Part shown: piece after piece, positions 1 to 8,498 of the stretch
How the letters are laid out: each line of letters starts with the position of its first letter
Position numbering within the stretch: the stretch's first letter is position 1
DNA from: an uncultured Lachnospiraceae bacterium
Lineage (GTDB): Bacteria; Bacillota; Clostridia; Lachnospirales; Lachnospiraceae
Assembly: GCA_910577275.1 (NCBI GenBank)
Contig: CAJTMW010000002.1
Location: forward strand, 256,307-320,306
Length of the DNA stretch: 64,000 bases
Direction of reading: 5' to 3'
The notes under the pieces: model-generated
What the model was told of the DNA's origin: nothing
The model's input: the letters and a program-made list of their open reading frames with translations, nothing else
The model's database searches: none
Program-made: the position numbers and the translations under genes

Positions 1-74
1 CTGCCGCAAGAGAGGCGGCAATTGCAGCGGAAGCGGCTGACGGGGAAACGGGCGGCGGAGAAAGCGAAGACTAG
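1..74 (+). CDS. 3' end of a gene cut by the window edge (possibly cheD)
   Basis: An open frame runs from base 3 to a TAG stop at 72-74 and encodes an alanine- and glutamate-rich tail (AAREAAIAAEAADGE..). In Bacillus and many motile Clostridia the gene before sigD is cheD, so a CheD C-terminus is plausible. That is inference from gene order; 23 residues of low-complexity tail carry no family signature. Confidence 0.4.
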   Translation, partial: AAREAAIAAEAADGETGGGESED

Positions 75-151
75 CTTTGGGTAAAGGCAGGAAGAAGCGG
101 GGCATTGACTTGCTGTCCGCGGGAATAATTTTCAGGTGACGGAGGTGACAG

Positions 152-916
152 ATGGACGAGGCAGGAAAAAGTAAGCTTTGGGAAAGTTATACAAAAACGA
201 AATCGCCTGAAATCAGAGAAAAGCTTATATTGGAGTATGCCCCTTTAGTGAAGCTGGTAGCGGGACGGCTCAGTATGTATCTGGGCTACAATGTGGAATA
301 TGATGATTTGGTAAGCTACGGAATCTTCGGTCTTATTGACGCGATAGATAAATTTGACAATATGAAGGCTGTGAAGTTTGAAACATATGCAAGCCTTCGC
401 ATCAGAGGGGCGATTTTAGACCAGATTAGGAAAATGGACTGGATACCCCGCACTATCAGGCAGAAGCAGAAGAAAATCGATGCCGTGATGAAAGAAATCG
501 AGGCGAGTACCGGACGGATGGCCACGGACGAGGAGATTGCCGAGGGACTTGGGATAACCAGGGACGATTATCTTGCATGGCAGTCTCAGATGAAGATTAC
601 CGGAGTGGTGTCTTTGGATGAATTCATGGAGTCAGGAAGCGAGGTGCCGGTGGAGCAGGGGACGCAGCACAGATTTGACGGCCCCGAGGAGGTTATCGAA
701 AAGGAAGAACTGAAAAGGGTTCTCGAGAAGGCGTTAGAGCTTCTCACCGAAAAAGAAAAAAAGGTAATCTATCTTTATTACTATGAAGATTTAACGTTAA
801 AGGAAATCAGCAATATTCTGGAGGTATCCGAGTCGAGAATATCACAGCTGCACACCAGGGCGCTTCAAAAGATGAGGAAAAGAATGGGGAACTATATGGG
901 AATCTTTTCCGTATAG
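152..916 (+). CDS. sigD: RNA polymerase sigma factor of the FliA/SigD (WhiG) family
   Basis: Alternative sigma-28-type factor that directs RNA polymerase to late flagellar, chemotaxis and autolysin promoters. At 254 residues it has the usual family length. Region 2 lies near residues 25-95 (core binding and -10 recognition), region 3 near 105-180, and region 4 near 200-250, with the helix-turn-helix around LKEISNILEVSESRISQL. The ATG at 152 follows GGAGGTGA at good spacing. It is the first of four collinear genes before rpsB, matching the Bacillus order sigD-swrB-rpsB, so it probably closes a flagellar/chemotaxis operon that begins outside the window. Confidence 0.95.
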   Translation: MDEAGKSKLWESYTKTKSPEIREKLILEYAPLVKLVAGRLSMYLGYNVEYDDLVSYGIFGLIDAIDKFDNMKAVKFETYASLRIRGAILDQIRKMDWIPRTIRQKQKKIDAVMKEIEASTGRMATDEEIAEGLGITRDDYLAWQSQMKITGVVSLDEFMESGSEVPVEQGTQHRFDGPEEVIEKEELKRVLEKALELLTEKEKKVIYLYYYEDLTLKEISNILEVSESRISQLHTRALQKMRKRMGNYMGIFSV

Positions 917-963
917 GGTATTCGGCAGGGAAGGAGCCGTTTCTGAAAGGGGTGTGATACGTT

Positions 964-1275
964 ATGACAATCAGTCGTGTGGAACTGCAGGGACAGGTGG
1001 CAAGGGCGCAGGATTTTACCACCATCAAACATAACGAGGACAATAAGGTCATGGTGGACCAGTCAAACTTTCAGCAGAAGTTCGAGCAGTCTGTGGAGAA
1101 TAAAGCCAGACAGGTGCAGCAGCATGACGAAATGAACAACAAAGGGAAACGCTTTGACGCAAAAGAAAAGGGAAACGGAAGTTACGCAGGAGACGGCGGA
1201 CGTAAGAGAAAAAAGAGCGAACAGGATGGAAAGGTGACTCTCAAATCAAGAGGGGGCTTTGACATCAAGATTTAA
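964..1275 (+). CDS. small hydrophilic protein of unknown function in the motility operon
   Basis: 103 residues, very polar and rich in Lys, Gln, Asn and Asp, with no membrane segment or signal peptide. The C-terminal half (GGRKRKKSEQDGKVTLKSRGG) is basic and probably disordered. I recognise no domain. It sits 47 bases after sigD and 22 bases before the SwrB-like gene, on the same strand, so it is very likely cotranscribed with them and may have a motility-related role. It is counted as real because the operon spacing is tight and codon use matches the neighbours. Confidence 0.7.
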   Translation: MTISRVELQGQVARAQDFTTIKHNEDNKVMVDQSNFQQKFEQSVENKARQVQQHDEMNNKGKRFDAKEKGNGSYAGDGGRKRKKSEQDGKVTLKSRGGFDIKI

Positions 1276-1297
1276 GCGGTGCGGGAAAGAGGAAAAA

Positions 1298-2401
1298 ATG
1301 GGAGCAATAGAGATAATTCTTATTCTGCTTGGTATAGTGGTGTTTATTGTGAGCTTTCTGCTGCCGGCCGGAAAGACGGACAGCGCGGCGGGCGCAGCCA
1401 CGGTGAGCGAGGAAGATATTCATAATATGCTGGAGAAGGAAGTTACCGGCGTGCGGTCGCAAATCAGCGAGATAGCCGATGAAACCATAACTTATTCCAT
1501 GGAAAAAACGGAGCGTTCCATGGAGCGGCTGACCAATGAAAAGATGATGGCCATCAATGAATATTCCGACACGGTTTTAAGTGAAATCAACAAGAATCAT
1601 AAAGAAGTGGTATTTCTCTATGATATGCTGAATGATAAGCATGATAATCTTCTCTCTACGGTAAGCGAAGCGTCAAAGACGGCCAGCGAAATTAAACAGG
1701 CGGTCTGCGATGTGGAAGTATCGGCAAAAGAGGCTCAGGAAAAGGTAAGAGCGGTGCAGGAATCCGTCAGCGAGGTTATGAGCTTTGCGAAGGAGGTGGC
1801 GGCGGAAAGACAGGCTGCCATGGTAAATTCTGTTTATATGGCGGAGGCGGCGCAGGGAACGGGCAGTTTGGGCGCGGCGCCCGCGGGAATGCAGAATATG
1901 GCCGGTTCAGGCGCGGCTGCACAGGGTATGGCCGGTGCGGCGGCGGGAATGCAGAATGTGACCGGTGCGGCAGCGCTTTCCGGGGAAGATGAGGGCGAAA
2001 TCAGCGACTTCCGCCCGATAATGCCGGAAAGAGTGGAGATTATCGGAAATGCGCCCGACGGCTATGGGGATTCCACAGACGGCGAGGACGCTTTTCTTTC
2101 CGACGGGAGCGGCGTTGCTTCGGACAGGCTTGATAAGAAGGTCCGCAGGCAGACAAGGGCCCGGAAGGAAGCAAAAGAGGAAACCAGAGCGGCCGGGGCC
2201 GCTTCGGGAAGACTGCAGGTATCGCCGGCCGAGGTGCCCGAAATTGCAGTAGCAATGCATACGGAGCAGGGCAGCAGAAATAATAACGAGAGGATTTTAG
2301 AGCTCCACAGAGCGGGAAAATCCAATATGGCTATTGCAAAGGAGCTTGGCCTTGGAATCGGGGAAGTTAAGCTGGTTATTGACTTGTTTGAAGGAATTTA
2401 A
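1298..2401 (+). CDS. membrane-anchored coiled-coil protein, SwrB/YlxL-like (DUF6115 type)
   Basis: 367 residues. One N-terminal membrane helix (about residues 4-24) is followed by a long predicted coiled coil (about 30-180, with many SEI/EKA heptads), an Ala/Gly/Met-rich low-complexity segment, and a C-terminal helix-turn-helix-like module (IAKELGLGIGEVKLVIDLF). This layout and the position between sigD and rpsB match Bacillus SwrB, which promotes flagellar type III export assembly. The frame is open back to 1259, but the ATG at 1298 has a proper ribosome binding site (AAAGAGG) and starts directly with the membrane helix. The low-complexity part contains a 60-bp (20-codon) duplication, with matching blocks at 1883 and 1943 encoding AGMQN. 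Confidence 0.75.
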   Translation: MGAIEIILILLGIVVFIVSFLLPAGKTDSAAGAATVSEEDIHNMLEKEVTGVRSQISEIADETITYSMEKTERSMERLTNEKMMAINEYSDTVLSEINKNHKEVVFLYDMLNDKHDNLLSTVSEASKTASEIKQAVCDVEVSAKEAQEKVRAVQESVSEVMSFAKEVAAERQAAMVNSVYMAEAAQGTGSLGAAPAGMQNMAGSGAAAQGMAGAAAGMQNVTGAAALSGEDEGEISDFRPIMPERVEIIGNAPDGYGDSTDGEDAFLSDGSGVASDRLDKKVRRQTRARKEAKEETRAAGAASGRLQVSPAEVPEIAVAMHTEQGSRNNNERILELHRAGKSNMAIAKELGLGIGEVKLVIDLFEGI

Positions 2402-2415
2402 GGAAAAGATATAAC

Positions 2416-3159
2416 ATGATGAACTTGAAATCTTATTTGAGGGGTCTTGGTATCGGAGTGGTGGTTACTGCCCTTATTATGGGAATTACTACCGGCCGGA
2501 AAAAGGAAGTCCTCAGTAATGAAGAGATAAAAGAACGCGCCAGAGCGTTGGGAATGATAGAGGAGAGCCAGGTGCTCGCGGATATGTTGGGTGACGAGGA
2601 CGGCGAAGGAGATGTGAACGGACAGGATTTGGCGTCGGACGCTATGTCTCCTTCGATTGCAGAGCCGTCGCCTGAGGGGGAGGCGGATTTGGCTTCCGCC
2701 CGGGACACATTATCCGATACGCCGGAAAACTCCGAAAGTGAGACGGACGAGCCAGCCGATAACGGAGCTGATATGCCGGAAAATTCCGCCGGTCAGGAGG
2801 ATGAGGCGGAAAATCCCGAAGATGAGTCCGGGGAGGATTCCGCAGAAGATTCTGAAAGCAGCGGGGAAGCTGAAAGCCGGACGGATTCACAGGAAGAAAC
2901 CGGGAGCCGGGAGGACGCGCCGGATAACGGAGCAGGCGTTATAGACAGCGGCAGCGTGACAATCGAAATACTAAGCGGAGAAGGCTCTTTCATTGTGTGC
3001 CAGAAGCTTGAGGATGCCGGAGCAGTACCTTTAGCGTCGGAATTTGACCGGTATTTATACGAGAACGGTTATGACAAACGGATTAACACAGGCACCTATG
3101 AGATACCGGCAGGCGCAGGATTCGAGGAGATTGCAAGGATTATTGCCAAAATGAACTGA
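2416..3159 (+). CDS. membrane-anchored protein with a C-terminal MltG/YceG N-domain-like module
   Basis: 247 residues. A membrane helix near residues 8-25 is followed by a long acidic Ser/Glu/Asp/Pro linker (about 60-165) and a compact C-terminal domain (about 175-247: TIEILSGEGSFIVCQKLEDA .. GTYEIPAGAGFEEIARII). That domain resembles the LysM-like substrate-presenting subdomain of the endolytic transglycosylase MltG. The catalytic YceG domain is absent, so I expect cell-wall binding, not cleavage. It is the last gene of the sigD group and is followed by a clear terminator. Either ATG at 2416 or 2419 could start it. Confidence 0.65.
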   Translation: MMNLKSYLRGLGIGVVVTALIMGITTGRKKEVLSNEEIKERARALGMIEESQVLADMLGDEDGEGDVNGQDLASDAMSPSIAEPSPEGEADLASARDTLSDTPENSESETDEPADNGADMPENSAGQEDEAENPEDESGEDSAEDSESSGEAESRTDSQEETGSREDAPDNGAGVIDSGSVTIEILSGEGSFIVCQKLEDAGAVPLASEFDRYLYENGYDKRINTGTYEIPAGAGFEEIARIIAKMN

Positions 3160-3175
3160 ATACAGGAATAAGCGT

Positions 3176-3201
3176 AAAAATCCCTTGCAAGAGGGATTTT
3201 T
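3176..3201 (+). terminator. intrinsic terminator of the sigD operon
   Basis: AAAAATCCC pairs with GGGATTTTT across an 8-nt loop. It lies 17 bases after the stop of the MltG-like gene. The loop also supplies the -35 box of the following promoter. Confidence 0.85.
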
Positions 3202-3213
3202 CTATGCTATAAT
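3185..3213 (+). promoter_or_regulatory. candidate rpsB promoter nested in the terminator
   Basis: TTGCAA at 3185-3190 and a perfect TATAAT at 3208-3213 are separated by exactly 17 bases. The -35 lies inside the loop of the preceding terminator hairpin. Confidence 0.65.
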
Positions 3214-3236
3214 TTTTTCGTTGTGACTATAAAACA

Positions 3237-3303
3237 CGCATATTTATTGACTGACGGTGCCCAAAGGGTGTGCAGGAGAGGAGAAAATATGCGGAAGCTT
3301 AAC
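3237..3303 (+). promoter_or_regulatory. rpsB leader stem, possible autoregulatory site
   Basis: GCATATTT at 3238-3245 pairs perfectly with AAATATGC at 3295-3302 (one more C-G pair outside). The enclosed 49 bases can form a small inner GCCC/GGGT hairpin. The structure ends 18 bases before the rpsB start, just upstream of its AATGGAGG. Ribosomal protein leaders often bind their own product; whether S2 binds here is not known from the sequence. Confidence 0.4.
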
Positions 3304-3320
3304 CAAATGGAGGTAAAGAC

Positions 3321-4094
3321 ATGAGCGTTATTTCAATGAAACAATTGCTGGAGGCAGGTGTTCATTTCGGACATCAGACAAGAAGATGGAACCCCAAGAT
3401 GGCTCCCTACATCTTCACAGAGAGAAACGGTATCCACATTATCGACCTTCAGAAGTCTGTCGGCAAGGTGGACGAGGCTTACAGAGCCGTATTTGAGATT
3501 GCATCCCAGGGCGGAACCATCCTCTTTGTGGGAACCAAAAAGCAGGCGCAGGACGCTGTAAAGGCGGAAGCAGAGCGCTGCGGAATGTATTATGTAAACG
3601 AGAGATGGTTAGGCGGTATGCTTACCAACTTCAAGACTATAAGAAGCAGGGTTGAAAGACTCCGCGCAATCGAGACCATGTCGGAGGACGGAACTTTCGA
3701 TGTCCTTCCCAAGAAAGAAGTTATCGCTCTTAAGAAGGAATGGGAGAAGCTGGAGAGGAACCTTGGCGGCATCAAGAATATGACCAGAATCCCCGACGCT
3801 ATTTTTGTTGTTGACCCCAAGAAAGAGAGAATCTGCGTTCAGGAAGCGCATGTGCTGGGCATCACTCTGATTGGCATCGGCGATACCAACTGCGACCCGG
3901 AGGAGCTTGATTATATTATCCCCGGCAATGACGACGCTATCAGAGCCGTGAAGCTGATTGTTTCCAAGATGGCCGACGCTGTTATCGAGGCGAATCAGGG
4001 CGAGGAAAACGTAGAGGCGGAGATGGAAGAAGCGGCAGGCGAGGCGGCGCCCGAGGATATCGAGGAGATTGCGGCTGCGGAAGCCGAGGCTTAA
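3321..4094 (+). CDS. rpsB: 30S ribosomal protein S2
   Basis: S2 binds the back of the 30S head-body junction and is needed for S1 docking and efficient initiation. The N-terminus (SMKQLLEAGVHFGHQTRRWN) and the GTKKQA and ERWLGGMLTNF segments are characteristic. 257 residues; the last 30 or so form an acidic Ala/Glu tail typical of Clostridia. The start is well set by GGAGGTAAAGAC before the ATG. It is followed by tsf, the near-universal partner. Confidence 0.98.
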   Translation: MSVISMKQLLEAGVHFGHQTRRWNPKMAPYIFTERNGIHIIDLQKSVGKVDEAYRAVFEIASQGGTILFVGTKKQAQDAVKAEAERCGMYYVNERWLGGMLTNFKTIRSRVERLRAIETMSEDGTFDVLPKKEVIALKKEWEKLERNLGGIKNMTRIPDAIFVVDPKKERICVQEAHVLGITLIGIGDTNCDPEELDYIIPGNDDAIRAVKLIVSKMADAVIEANQGEENVEAEMEEAAGEAAPEDIEEIAAAEAEA

Positions 4095-4194
4095 CAGGAA
4101 GCAGCGGGAACGCGCTGCAGGCATTTGGATTCAGATATTTATGCCGGCGGCAGAAGCAGCAGGCAGAGCAATGATATAGATGGAGGAGATTGAA

Positions 4195-5133
4195 ATGGCT
4201 AATATTACGGCAGCTATGGTAAAAGAGTTAAGAGAAATGACCGGCGCAGGCATGATGGACTGCAAGAAAGCCCTTGGCGAAACCGACGGTGATATGGAAG
4301 CGGCTGTTGAATTTCTTAGAAAGAACGGACAGGCAAAGGCTGAAAAGAAGGCCGGCAGGATTGCGGCGGAAGGTCTGTGCAAGGTTGTTATGAAGGATGA
4401 GAAGACCGCGGCTGTGGTTGAAGTGAATTCCGAGACGGACTTTGTTGCCAAGAACGAGGAATTCCAGAGTTTTGTAGCGGCAGTTGCAGAGCAGGCGGTA
4501 TGCTCTGACGCGGCCGATATGGACGCTTTCATGGCGGAGGCATGGAAGAGCGATACTTCCAAGACGGTAAAAGACGCTCTGGTGGAGAAGGTTGCCAGAA
4601 TCGGCGAGAACCTGAACATCAGAAGATTTGAGAAGGTTACGGCAGATAACGGCTGCGTTGCCACTTATGTGCATGGCGGCGGAAGAATCGGCGTTATTGT
4701 GGTAGCCGATACAGATGTGGTAAACGACGGGATTAAGGAGGCTCTGACAAACCTTGCAATGCAGGTTGCAGCTCTTTCACCGAAGTATGTCGCCACTTCC
4801 GAGGTTTCCGAGGAGTACAAGGCGCATGAGAAAGAGATTTTGATGGCTCAGATTGCCAACGACCCCAAGATGGCAGGCAAACCTGAAAAGGTAATCGAGG
4901 GCGCTGTGAACGGACGTCTGAACAAGGAATTGAAAGAGGTATGCCTCTTAGAGCAGGTATATGTTAAGGCGGAAGACGGCAAGCAGACAGTGGCCCAGTA
5001 CGTGGCGCAGGTTGCAAAGGAGAACAATGCAAATCTTTCCATCAGCAGATTTGTCCGCTTTGAGACAGGCGAAGGCATTGAGAAGAAAGTGGATGATTTT
5101 GCCGCAGAGGTTGCTGCCCAGGCCGGTATGTAA
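4195..5133 (+). CDS. tsf: translation elongation factor Ts
   Basis: EF-Ts is the guanine nucleotide exchange factor that regenerates EF-Tu-GTP. The N-terminal UBA-like part (VKELREMTGAGMMDCKKAL) and the core motif ETDFVAKNEEF, which reaches into the EF-Tu Mg site, are both present. 312 residues. The frame opens at an ATG at 4180, but the ATG at 4195 follows GGAGGAGATTGAA and gives the family-typical MANITA start. The 100-base rpsB-tsf spacer holds a small GCAGCG/CGCTGC hairpin. Confidence 0.97.
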   Translation: MANITAAMVKELREMTGAGMMDCKKALGETDGDMEAAVEFLRKNGQAKAEKKAGRIAAEGLCKVVMKDEKTAAVVEVNSETDFVAKNEEFQSFVAAVAEQAVCSDAADMDAFMAEAWKSDTSKTVKDALVEKVARIGENLNIRRFEKVTADNGCVATYVHGGGRIGVIVVADTDVVNDGIKEALTNLAMQVAALSPKYVATSEVSEEYKAHEKEILMAQIANDPKMAGKPEKVIEGAVNGRLNKELKEVCLLEQVYVKAEDGKQTVAQYVAQVAKENNANLSISRFVRFETGEGIEKKVDDFAAEVAAQAGM

Positions 5134-5150
5134 ATCAGACAATGAGTTTA

Positions 5151-5185
5151 AAGTGGCTATGCAGCGATGTGTAGCCACTTTTTTT
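5151..5185 (+). terminator. intrinsic terminator after tsf
   Basis: AAGTGGCTA and TAGCCACTT form a 9-bp stem followed by a T run (TTTTT). It lies 17 bases after the tsf stop and ends the rpsB-tsf unit. Confidence 0.9.
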
Positions 5186-5268
5186 CGGGTCATTGAAATT
5201 ATCTCTTTTCCCGAAAAGCAACTTGTGTTACAATAGTTGCAAAGCATCTGCAAGGAGTTTGGGATTCC

Positions 5269-6210
5269 ATGGAGAGGACTTACGACCGGAGAAAGAGAAT
5301 CCGGCGGCTGAAAAAGATAATACTGGGAACGATTGCAGCGGCAATTATCATCCCTGTTATCTTAAGCCTGGTGCTGGGAATCCGCGTAATACAGCTTCAA
5401 CATAAAATCCGGGAACTGGAAAACGGCCTGACGGCCCGCACAGAAGAAAAGGGAGAGGTCAAAAGTGTTTTTGCGGCAAACGCAATCGTGGAGGCATCCC
5501 GGGAGGCGGCGTTGACCAGGACTTTTTCTGAGAATACCGGGGATAATACAGTTGAAGAAAAGGCGGATATGACGGAAGGGAAAAAGCAGGTTTATCTGAC
5601 TTTTGACGATGGCCCCAGCAGCAACACCGACGCGATTCTGGATATTTTAAAGAAATATGATGTGAAAGCCACTTTTTTTGTGGTGGCAAAGACAGACGAG
5701 CACTCTGTCAGCGCTTATCAGAAGATTGTCAGCGAGGGGCATACTCTTGCCATGCATTCTTACAGTCATAAATATGAAGAAATATACGGCTCAAAGGAGA
5801 GCTTTATCGAGGATGTGGAGAAAATTCAGGATTACCTTTTTCAGGTGACGGGCATCCGGCCGGTTTTCTACCGCTTTCCGGGGGGAAGCGCTAATACGGT
5901 AAGCGAGGTGGACATGCAGGATTTGATTTCCTGGTTAAATGAAAAGGGAATCACTTATTTTGACTGGAATATCGCCTCGGGAGACGCGGTAAGCAGGCTG
6001 CTTGAGACCGAGACGATTGTGGAGAACTGCGTAAGCGCGATTGACGGCAAAAATGTGTGCATTATTTTAATGCACGATGCAAATAACAGAAGTACCACGG
6101 TGGAAGCGCTCTCACAGGTGATTGAGGAAATCAGAATGCGGGGAGACGCCGTGTTTTTACCGATAACTGATGAAACGGTACCAATTCAGCAGGTAAAAGC
6201 TGAGCAATAG
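5269..6210 (+). CDS. membrane-anchored polysaccharide deacetylase (NodB domain, PdaC/PgdA type)
   Basis: Probably removes N-acetyl groups from cell-wall glycans outside the membrane, which often gives lysozyme resistance. 313 residues: cationic N-terminus, membrane helix about residues 18-40, a spacer, then a NodB domain about 105-300. The metal and catalytic motifs are visible: TFDDGPS (motif 1), HSYSH (motif 2, HxxxH), RFPGGSAN (motif 3) and ILMHD near the end. The gene stands between two functional groups, after a terminator and with an extended -10 (TGTTACAAT) about 40 bases upstream, so it is probably transcribed on its own or with the bactofilin gene. Confidence 0.9.
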   Translation: MERTYDRRKRIRRLKKIILGTIAAAIIIPVILSLVLGIRVIQLQHKIRELENGLTARTEEKGEVKSVFAANAIVEASREAALTRTFSENTGDNTVEEKADMTEGKKQVYLTFDDGPSSNTDAILDILKKYDVKATFFVVAKTDEHSVSAYQKIVSEGHTLAMHSYSHKYEEIYGSKESFIEDVEKIQDYLFQVTGIRPVFYRFPGGSANTVSEVDMQDLISWLNEKGITYFDWNIASGDAVSRLLETETIVENCVSAIDGKNVCIILMHDANNRSTTVEALSQVIEEIRMRGDAVFLPITDETVPIQQVKAEQ

Positions 6211-6238
6211 ATAACAGACATGAATGGAGGGTTTTAAA

Positions 6239-7042
6239 ATGGGTTTTTTCTCGGATTTAAAGGATGACCTGTCACAGGCGGTCAATGAACTGATGCCTGA
6301 GGAAGGAGAAGAAATGGTTGGCGCGACGGAAAAGGAGAATCCTGCTGTCGATACGCCGGAAGATGATTTTGAGGTGAATTTGAGCAAGATGCTTGACAGG
6401 GTGGACGAAACCGCCCAGGCACATCAGGAATTTGAGGATGTGGCTGACGAGGAGGAGTTTGAAGAGGAAGAGCCTTTGCCGGAGGAAGAACCGGAAGCTT
6501 TTGTAAAAGAGGACAGAGAGCCTTTGCGTCAGGAAGCCGTAAGAGCGGCAGCTCCGGCTTCGAAGGTGAGCAACGAGGTATCCGTGCTGACAGAGTCCAT
6601 GTTCATCAACGGTAATGTGGCTACGGAGGGCGAACTGGAAGTAAAGGGACGTGTAATCGGAAATGTGGAGGCTCTGGGCAAGCTGAATATCACGGGAACC
6701 GTGCAGGGAAATTCCCAGGCGGCCGAGATTTATGCGGAGGGCGCAAATATTACCGGGGAGCTTCGCAGCCTTGGAAGCATAAAGGTGGGACAGAGCACCG
6801 TAATTATCGGTAATATTTATGCAAACAGCGCGGTAATTGCAGGCGCGGTAAAAGGTGATATCGACGTAAAGGGACCGGTGATTTTAGACGCTTCCGCAAT
6901 TGTTATGGGAGATATCAAATCCAAATCCGTTCAGATTAATAACGGCGCGGTAATCGAGGGTATGTGCTCTCAGTGCTATGCCGACGTTAACCCTGCTTCT
7001 TTCTTTGACAAATTTGACAAGAAGGCTGACAAGAAGAAATAA
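6239..7042 (+). CDS. bactofilin-family polymer-forming protein
   Basis: Bactofilins polymerise without nucleotides into membrane-associated filaments that position wall enzymes and other machinery. 267 residues. The first 100 or so are strongly acidic (EEEFEEEEPLPEEEPE), then comes a right-handed beta-helix repeat region (about 110-220) with regular I/V-x-G-x-V strands such as VKGRVIGNVEALGKLNITG. The frame opens at 6224, but that ATG lies in the ribosome binding site GGAGGGTTTTAAA of the ATG at 6239. It follows the deacetylase gene by 28 bases, so the two may act together on the wall. The acidic N-terminal extension is unusually long. Confidence 0.88.
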   Translation: MGFFSDLKDDLSQAVNELMPEEGEEMVGATEKENPAVDTPEDDFEVNLSKMLDRVDETAQAHQEFEDVADEEEFEEEEPLPEEEPEAFVKEDREPLRQEAVRAAAPASKVSNEVSVLTESMFINGNVATEGELEVKGRVIGNVEALGKLNITGTVQGNSQAAEIYAEGANITGELRSLGSIKVGQSTVIIGNIYANSAVIAGAVKGDIDVKGPVILDASAIVMGDIKSKSVQINNGAVIEGMCSQCYADVNPASFFDKFDKKADKKK

Positions 7043-7058
7043 GAGCGAGGCGTGAATA

Positions 7059-7787
7059 ATGCAGGATGTGAAAAGTAACGAAAAGCCTGTTATGAAGCGG
7101 ATAATGCTGAAATTAAGCGGCGAGGCTTTAGCTGGCGATAAGAAAACGGGCTTTGACGAGGAAACCGTAAAAGGGGTTGCCCTTCAGGTGAAGCAGCTTG
7201 CGGACGACGGTATAGAGGTGGGAATCGTTACCGGCGGCGGTAATTTCTGGCGCGGCAGGGAAAGCGAGAGCATCGACAGGACAAAGGCTGACCAGATTGG
7301 CATGCTGGCAACGGTGATGAATTGTATTTATGTTTCCGAGATTTTCCGTAGTGTGGGAATGAAAACGGCGATTCTGACGCCTTTTGCATGCGGGGCTTTC
7401 ACGGAACTGTTTTCCAAAGACAGGGCCAACCGGTATTTTAGTGAAGGAACGGTTATTTTCTTTGCAGGCGGAACGGGACATCCTTATTTTTCCACGGATA
7501 CGGGAGTGGTCCTTCGGGCGGTTGAGGTGGAGGCCGATGTGATTTTGCTGGCAAAGTCCATTGACGGCGTTTACGACAGCGACCCCAAGCTGAATCCCGG
7601 GGCGAAGAAATATGACGAGCTGAGTATTGACCAGGTGGTGGCGGAGAACCTTCAGGTGGTGGATATGACGGCTTCCATATTGGCGAGAGACAATAAGATG
7701 CCTATGTGGGTATTTGGATTAAATGAAAAGGACAGCATTGTGGGTACAGTGAAAGGAAGGTTTACCGGAACGAAGGTGACGGTGTAG
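7059..7787 (+). CDS. pyrH: uridylate (UMP) kinase
   Basis: Phosphorylates UMP to UDP in pyrimidine nucleotide synthesis; a hexameric amino-acid-kinase-family enzyme. 242 residues with LKLSGEAL near the start, GGGNFWRGR, the ILLAKSIDGVYDSDP nucleotide-binding loop and a conserved C-terminus. An in-frame ATG at 7092 would give 231 residues beginning at the conserved part; neither start has a strong ribosome binding site. The pyrH-frr pair is standard in bacteria. Confidence 0.97.
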   Translation: MQDVKSNEKPVMKRIMLKLSGEALAGDKKTGFDEETVKGVALQVKQLADDGIEVGIVTGGGNFWRGRESESIDRTKADQIGMLATVMNCIYVSEIFRSVGMKTAILTPFACGAFTELFSKDRANRYFSEGTVIFFAGGTGHPYFSTDTGVVLRAVEVEADVILLAKSIDGVYDSDPKLNPGAKKYDELSIDQVVAENLQVVDMTASILARDNKMPMWVFGLNEKDSIVGTVKGRFTGTKVTV

Positions 7788-7847
7788 ACTGCCGTATGCA
7801 GAGCGGGCGAGGATTTATATGGATACGGTAAATGGAGGAACGAGGGT

Positions 7848-8399
7848 ATGGATGAGAGATTAAAGATTTATGACGATAAGATGAAGAAAACCTATGAGTT
7901 TCTTGAGAGCGATTATCTGGGAATCAGGGCCGGACGCGCCAATCCCCATGTACTTGACAAGGTGAAGGTGGACTATTACGGAACCCCCACGCCTCTGGCG
8001 CAGGTGGGTAATGTTACAATCCCCGAGGCAAGAATGATTCAGATTGCACCCTGGGAGAAATCCCTGATTAAGGCCATCGAAAAGGCGATTATGTCGTCCG
8101 ATATCGGTATCACCCCGTCAAACGACGGCTCCGTTATCAGGCTGGTTTTCCCGGAGCTTACCGAGGAACGCAGAAAGAGCCTTGTAAAGGACGTAAAGAA
8201 GAAAGCCGAGGAGAGCAAGGTGGCTGTCCGCAATATCAGGAGAGACGGCAACGAGGCATTTAAGAAGCTCTCAAAGGGAGAGATTTCCGAGGATGAAGGA
8301 AAGGAGCTTTCCGACAAGCTCCAGAAAATGACAGACAAGTACATCAAGGATATCGATAAGTTAATGGAAGAAAAATCAAAGGAAATTCTTACAGTTTAG
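7848..8399 (+). CDS. frr: ribosome recycling factor
   Basis: RRF splits post-termination ribosomes together with EF-G. 183 residues, the normal length, with the family landmarks RAGRANPHVLDKV, YYGTPTPLAQVGN and the C-terminal DKLQKMTDKYI helix. The ATG follows AATGGAGGAACG. It is expressed with pyrH; a GC-rich hairpin follows before uppS. Confidence 0.98.
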   Translation: MDERLKIYDDKMKKTYEFLESDYLGIRAGRANPHVLDKVKVDYYGTPTPLAQVGNVTIPEARMIQIAPWEKSLIKAIEKAIMSSDIGITPSNDGSVIRLVFPELTEERRKSLVKDVKKKAEESKVAVRNIRRDGNEAFKKLSKGEISEDEGKELSDKLQKMTDKYIKDIDKLMEEKSKEILTV

Positions 8400-8417
8400 A
8401 TGTAAGCGGAAATGGGA

Positions 8418-8456
8418 CAGAGGGCGACGATTATATTTTAATCGTAAAGCCCTCTT
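8418..8456 (+). terminator. hairpin between frr and uppS, possible attenuating terminator
   Basis: AGAGGGC.. CGATTA pairs with TAATCG .. GCCCTCT in two blocks, followed by a short TTT. The T tract is weak, so this may be a partial terminator or an mRNA-stabilising stem. Confidence 0.5.
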
Positions 8457-8498
8457 TGCCGGTATTTGGGTGTTTTACGAAAAGAGAGGTGATGATGA

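Noticed and set aside
1870..1980. possible frameshifted gene in the Ala/Gly-rich part of the SwrB-like gene
   Set aside because: The frame stays open and the internal 60-bp repeat keeps phase, so it is a coding expansion, not a break.
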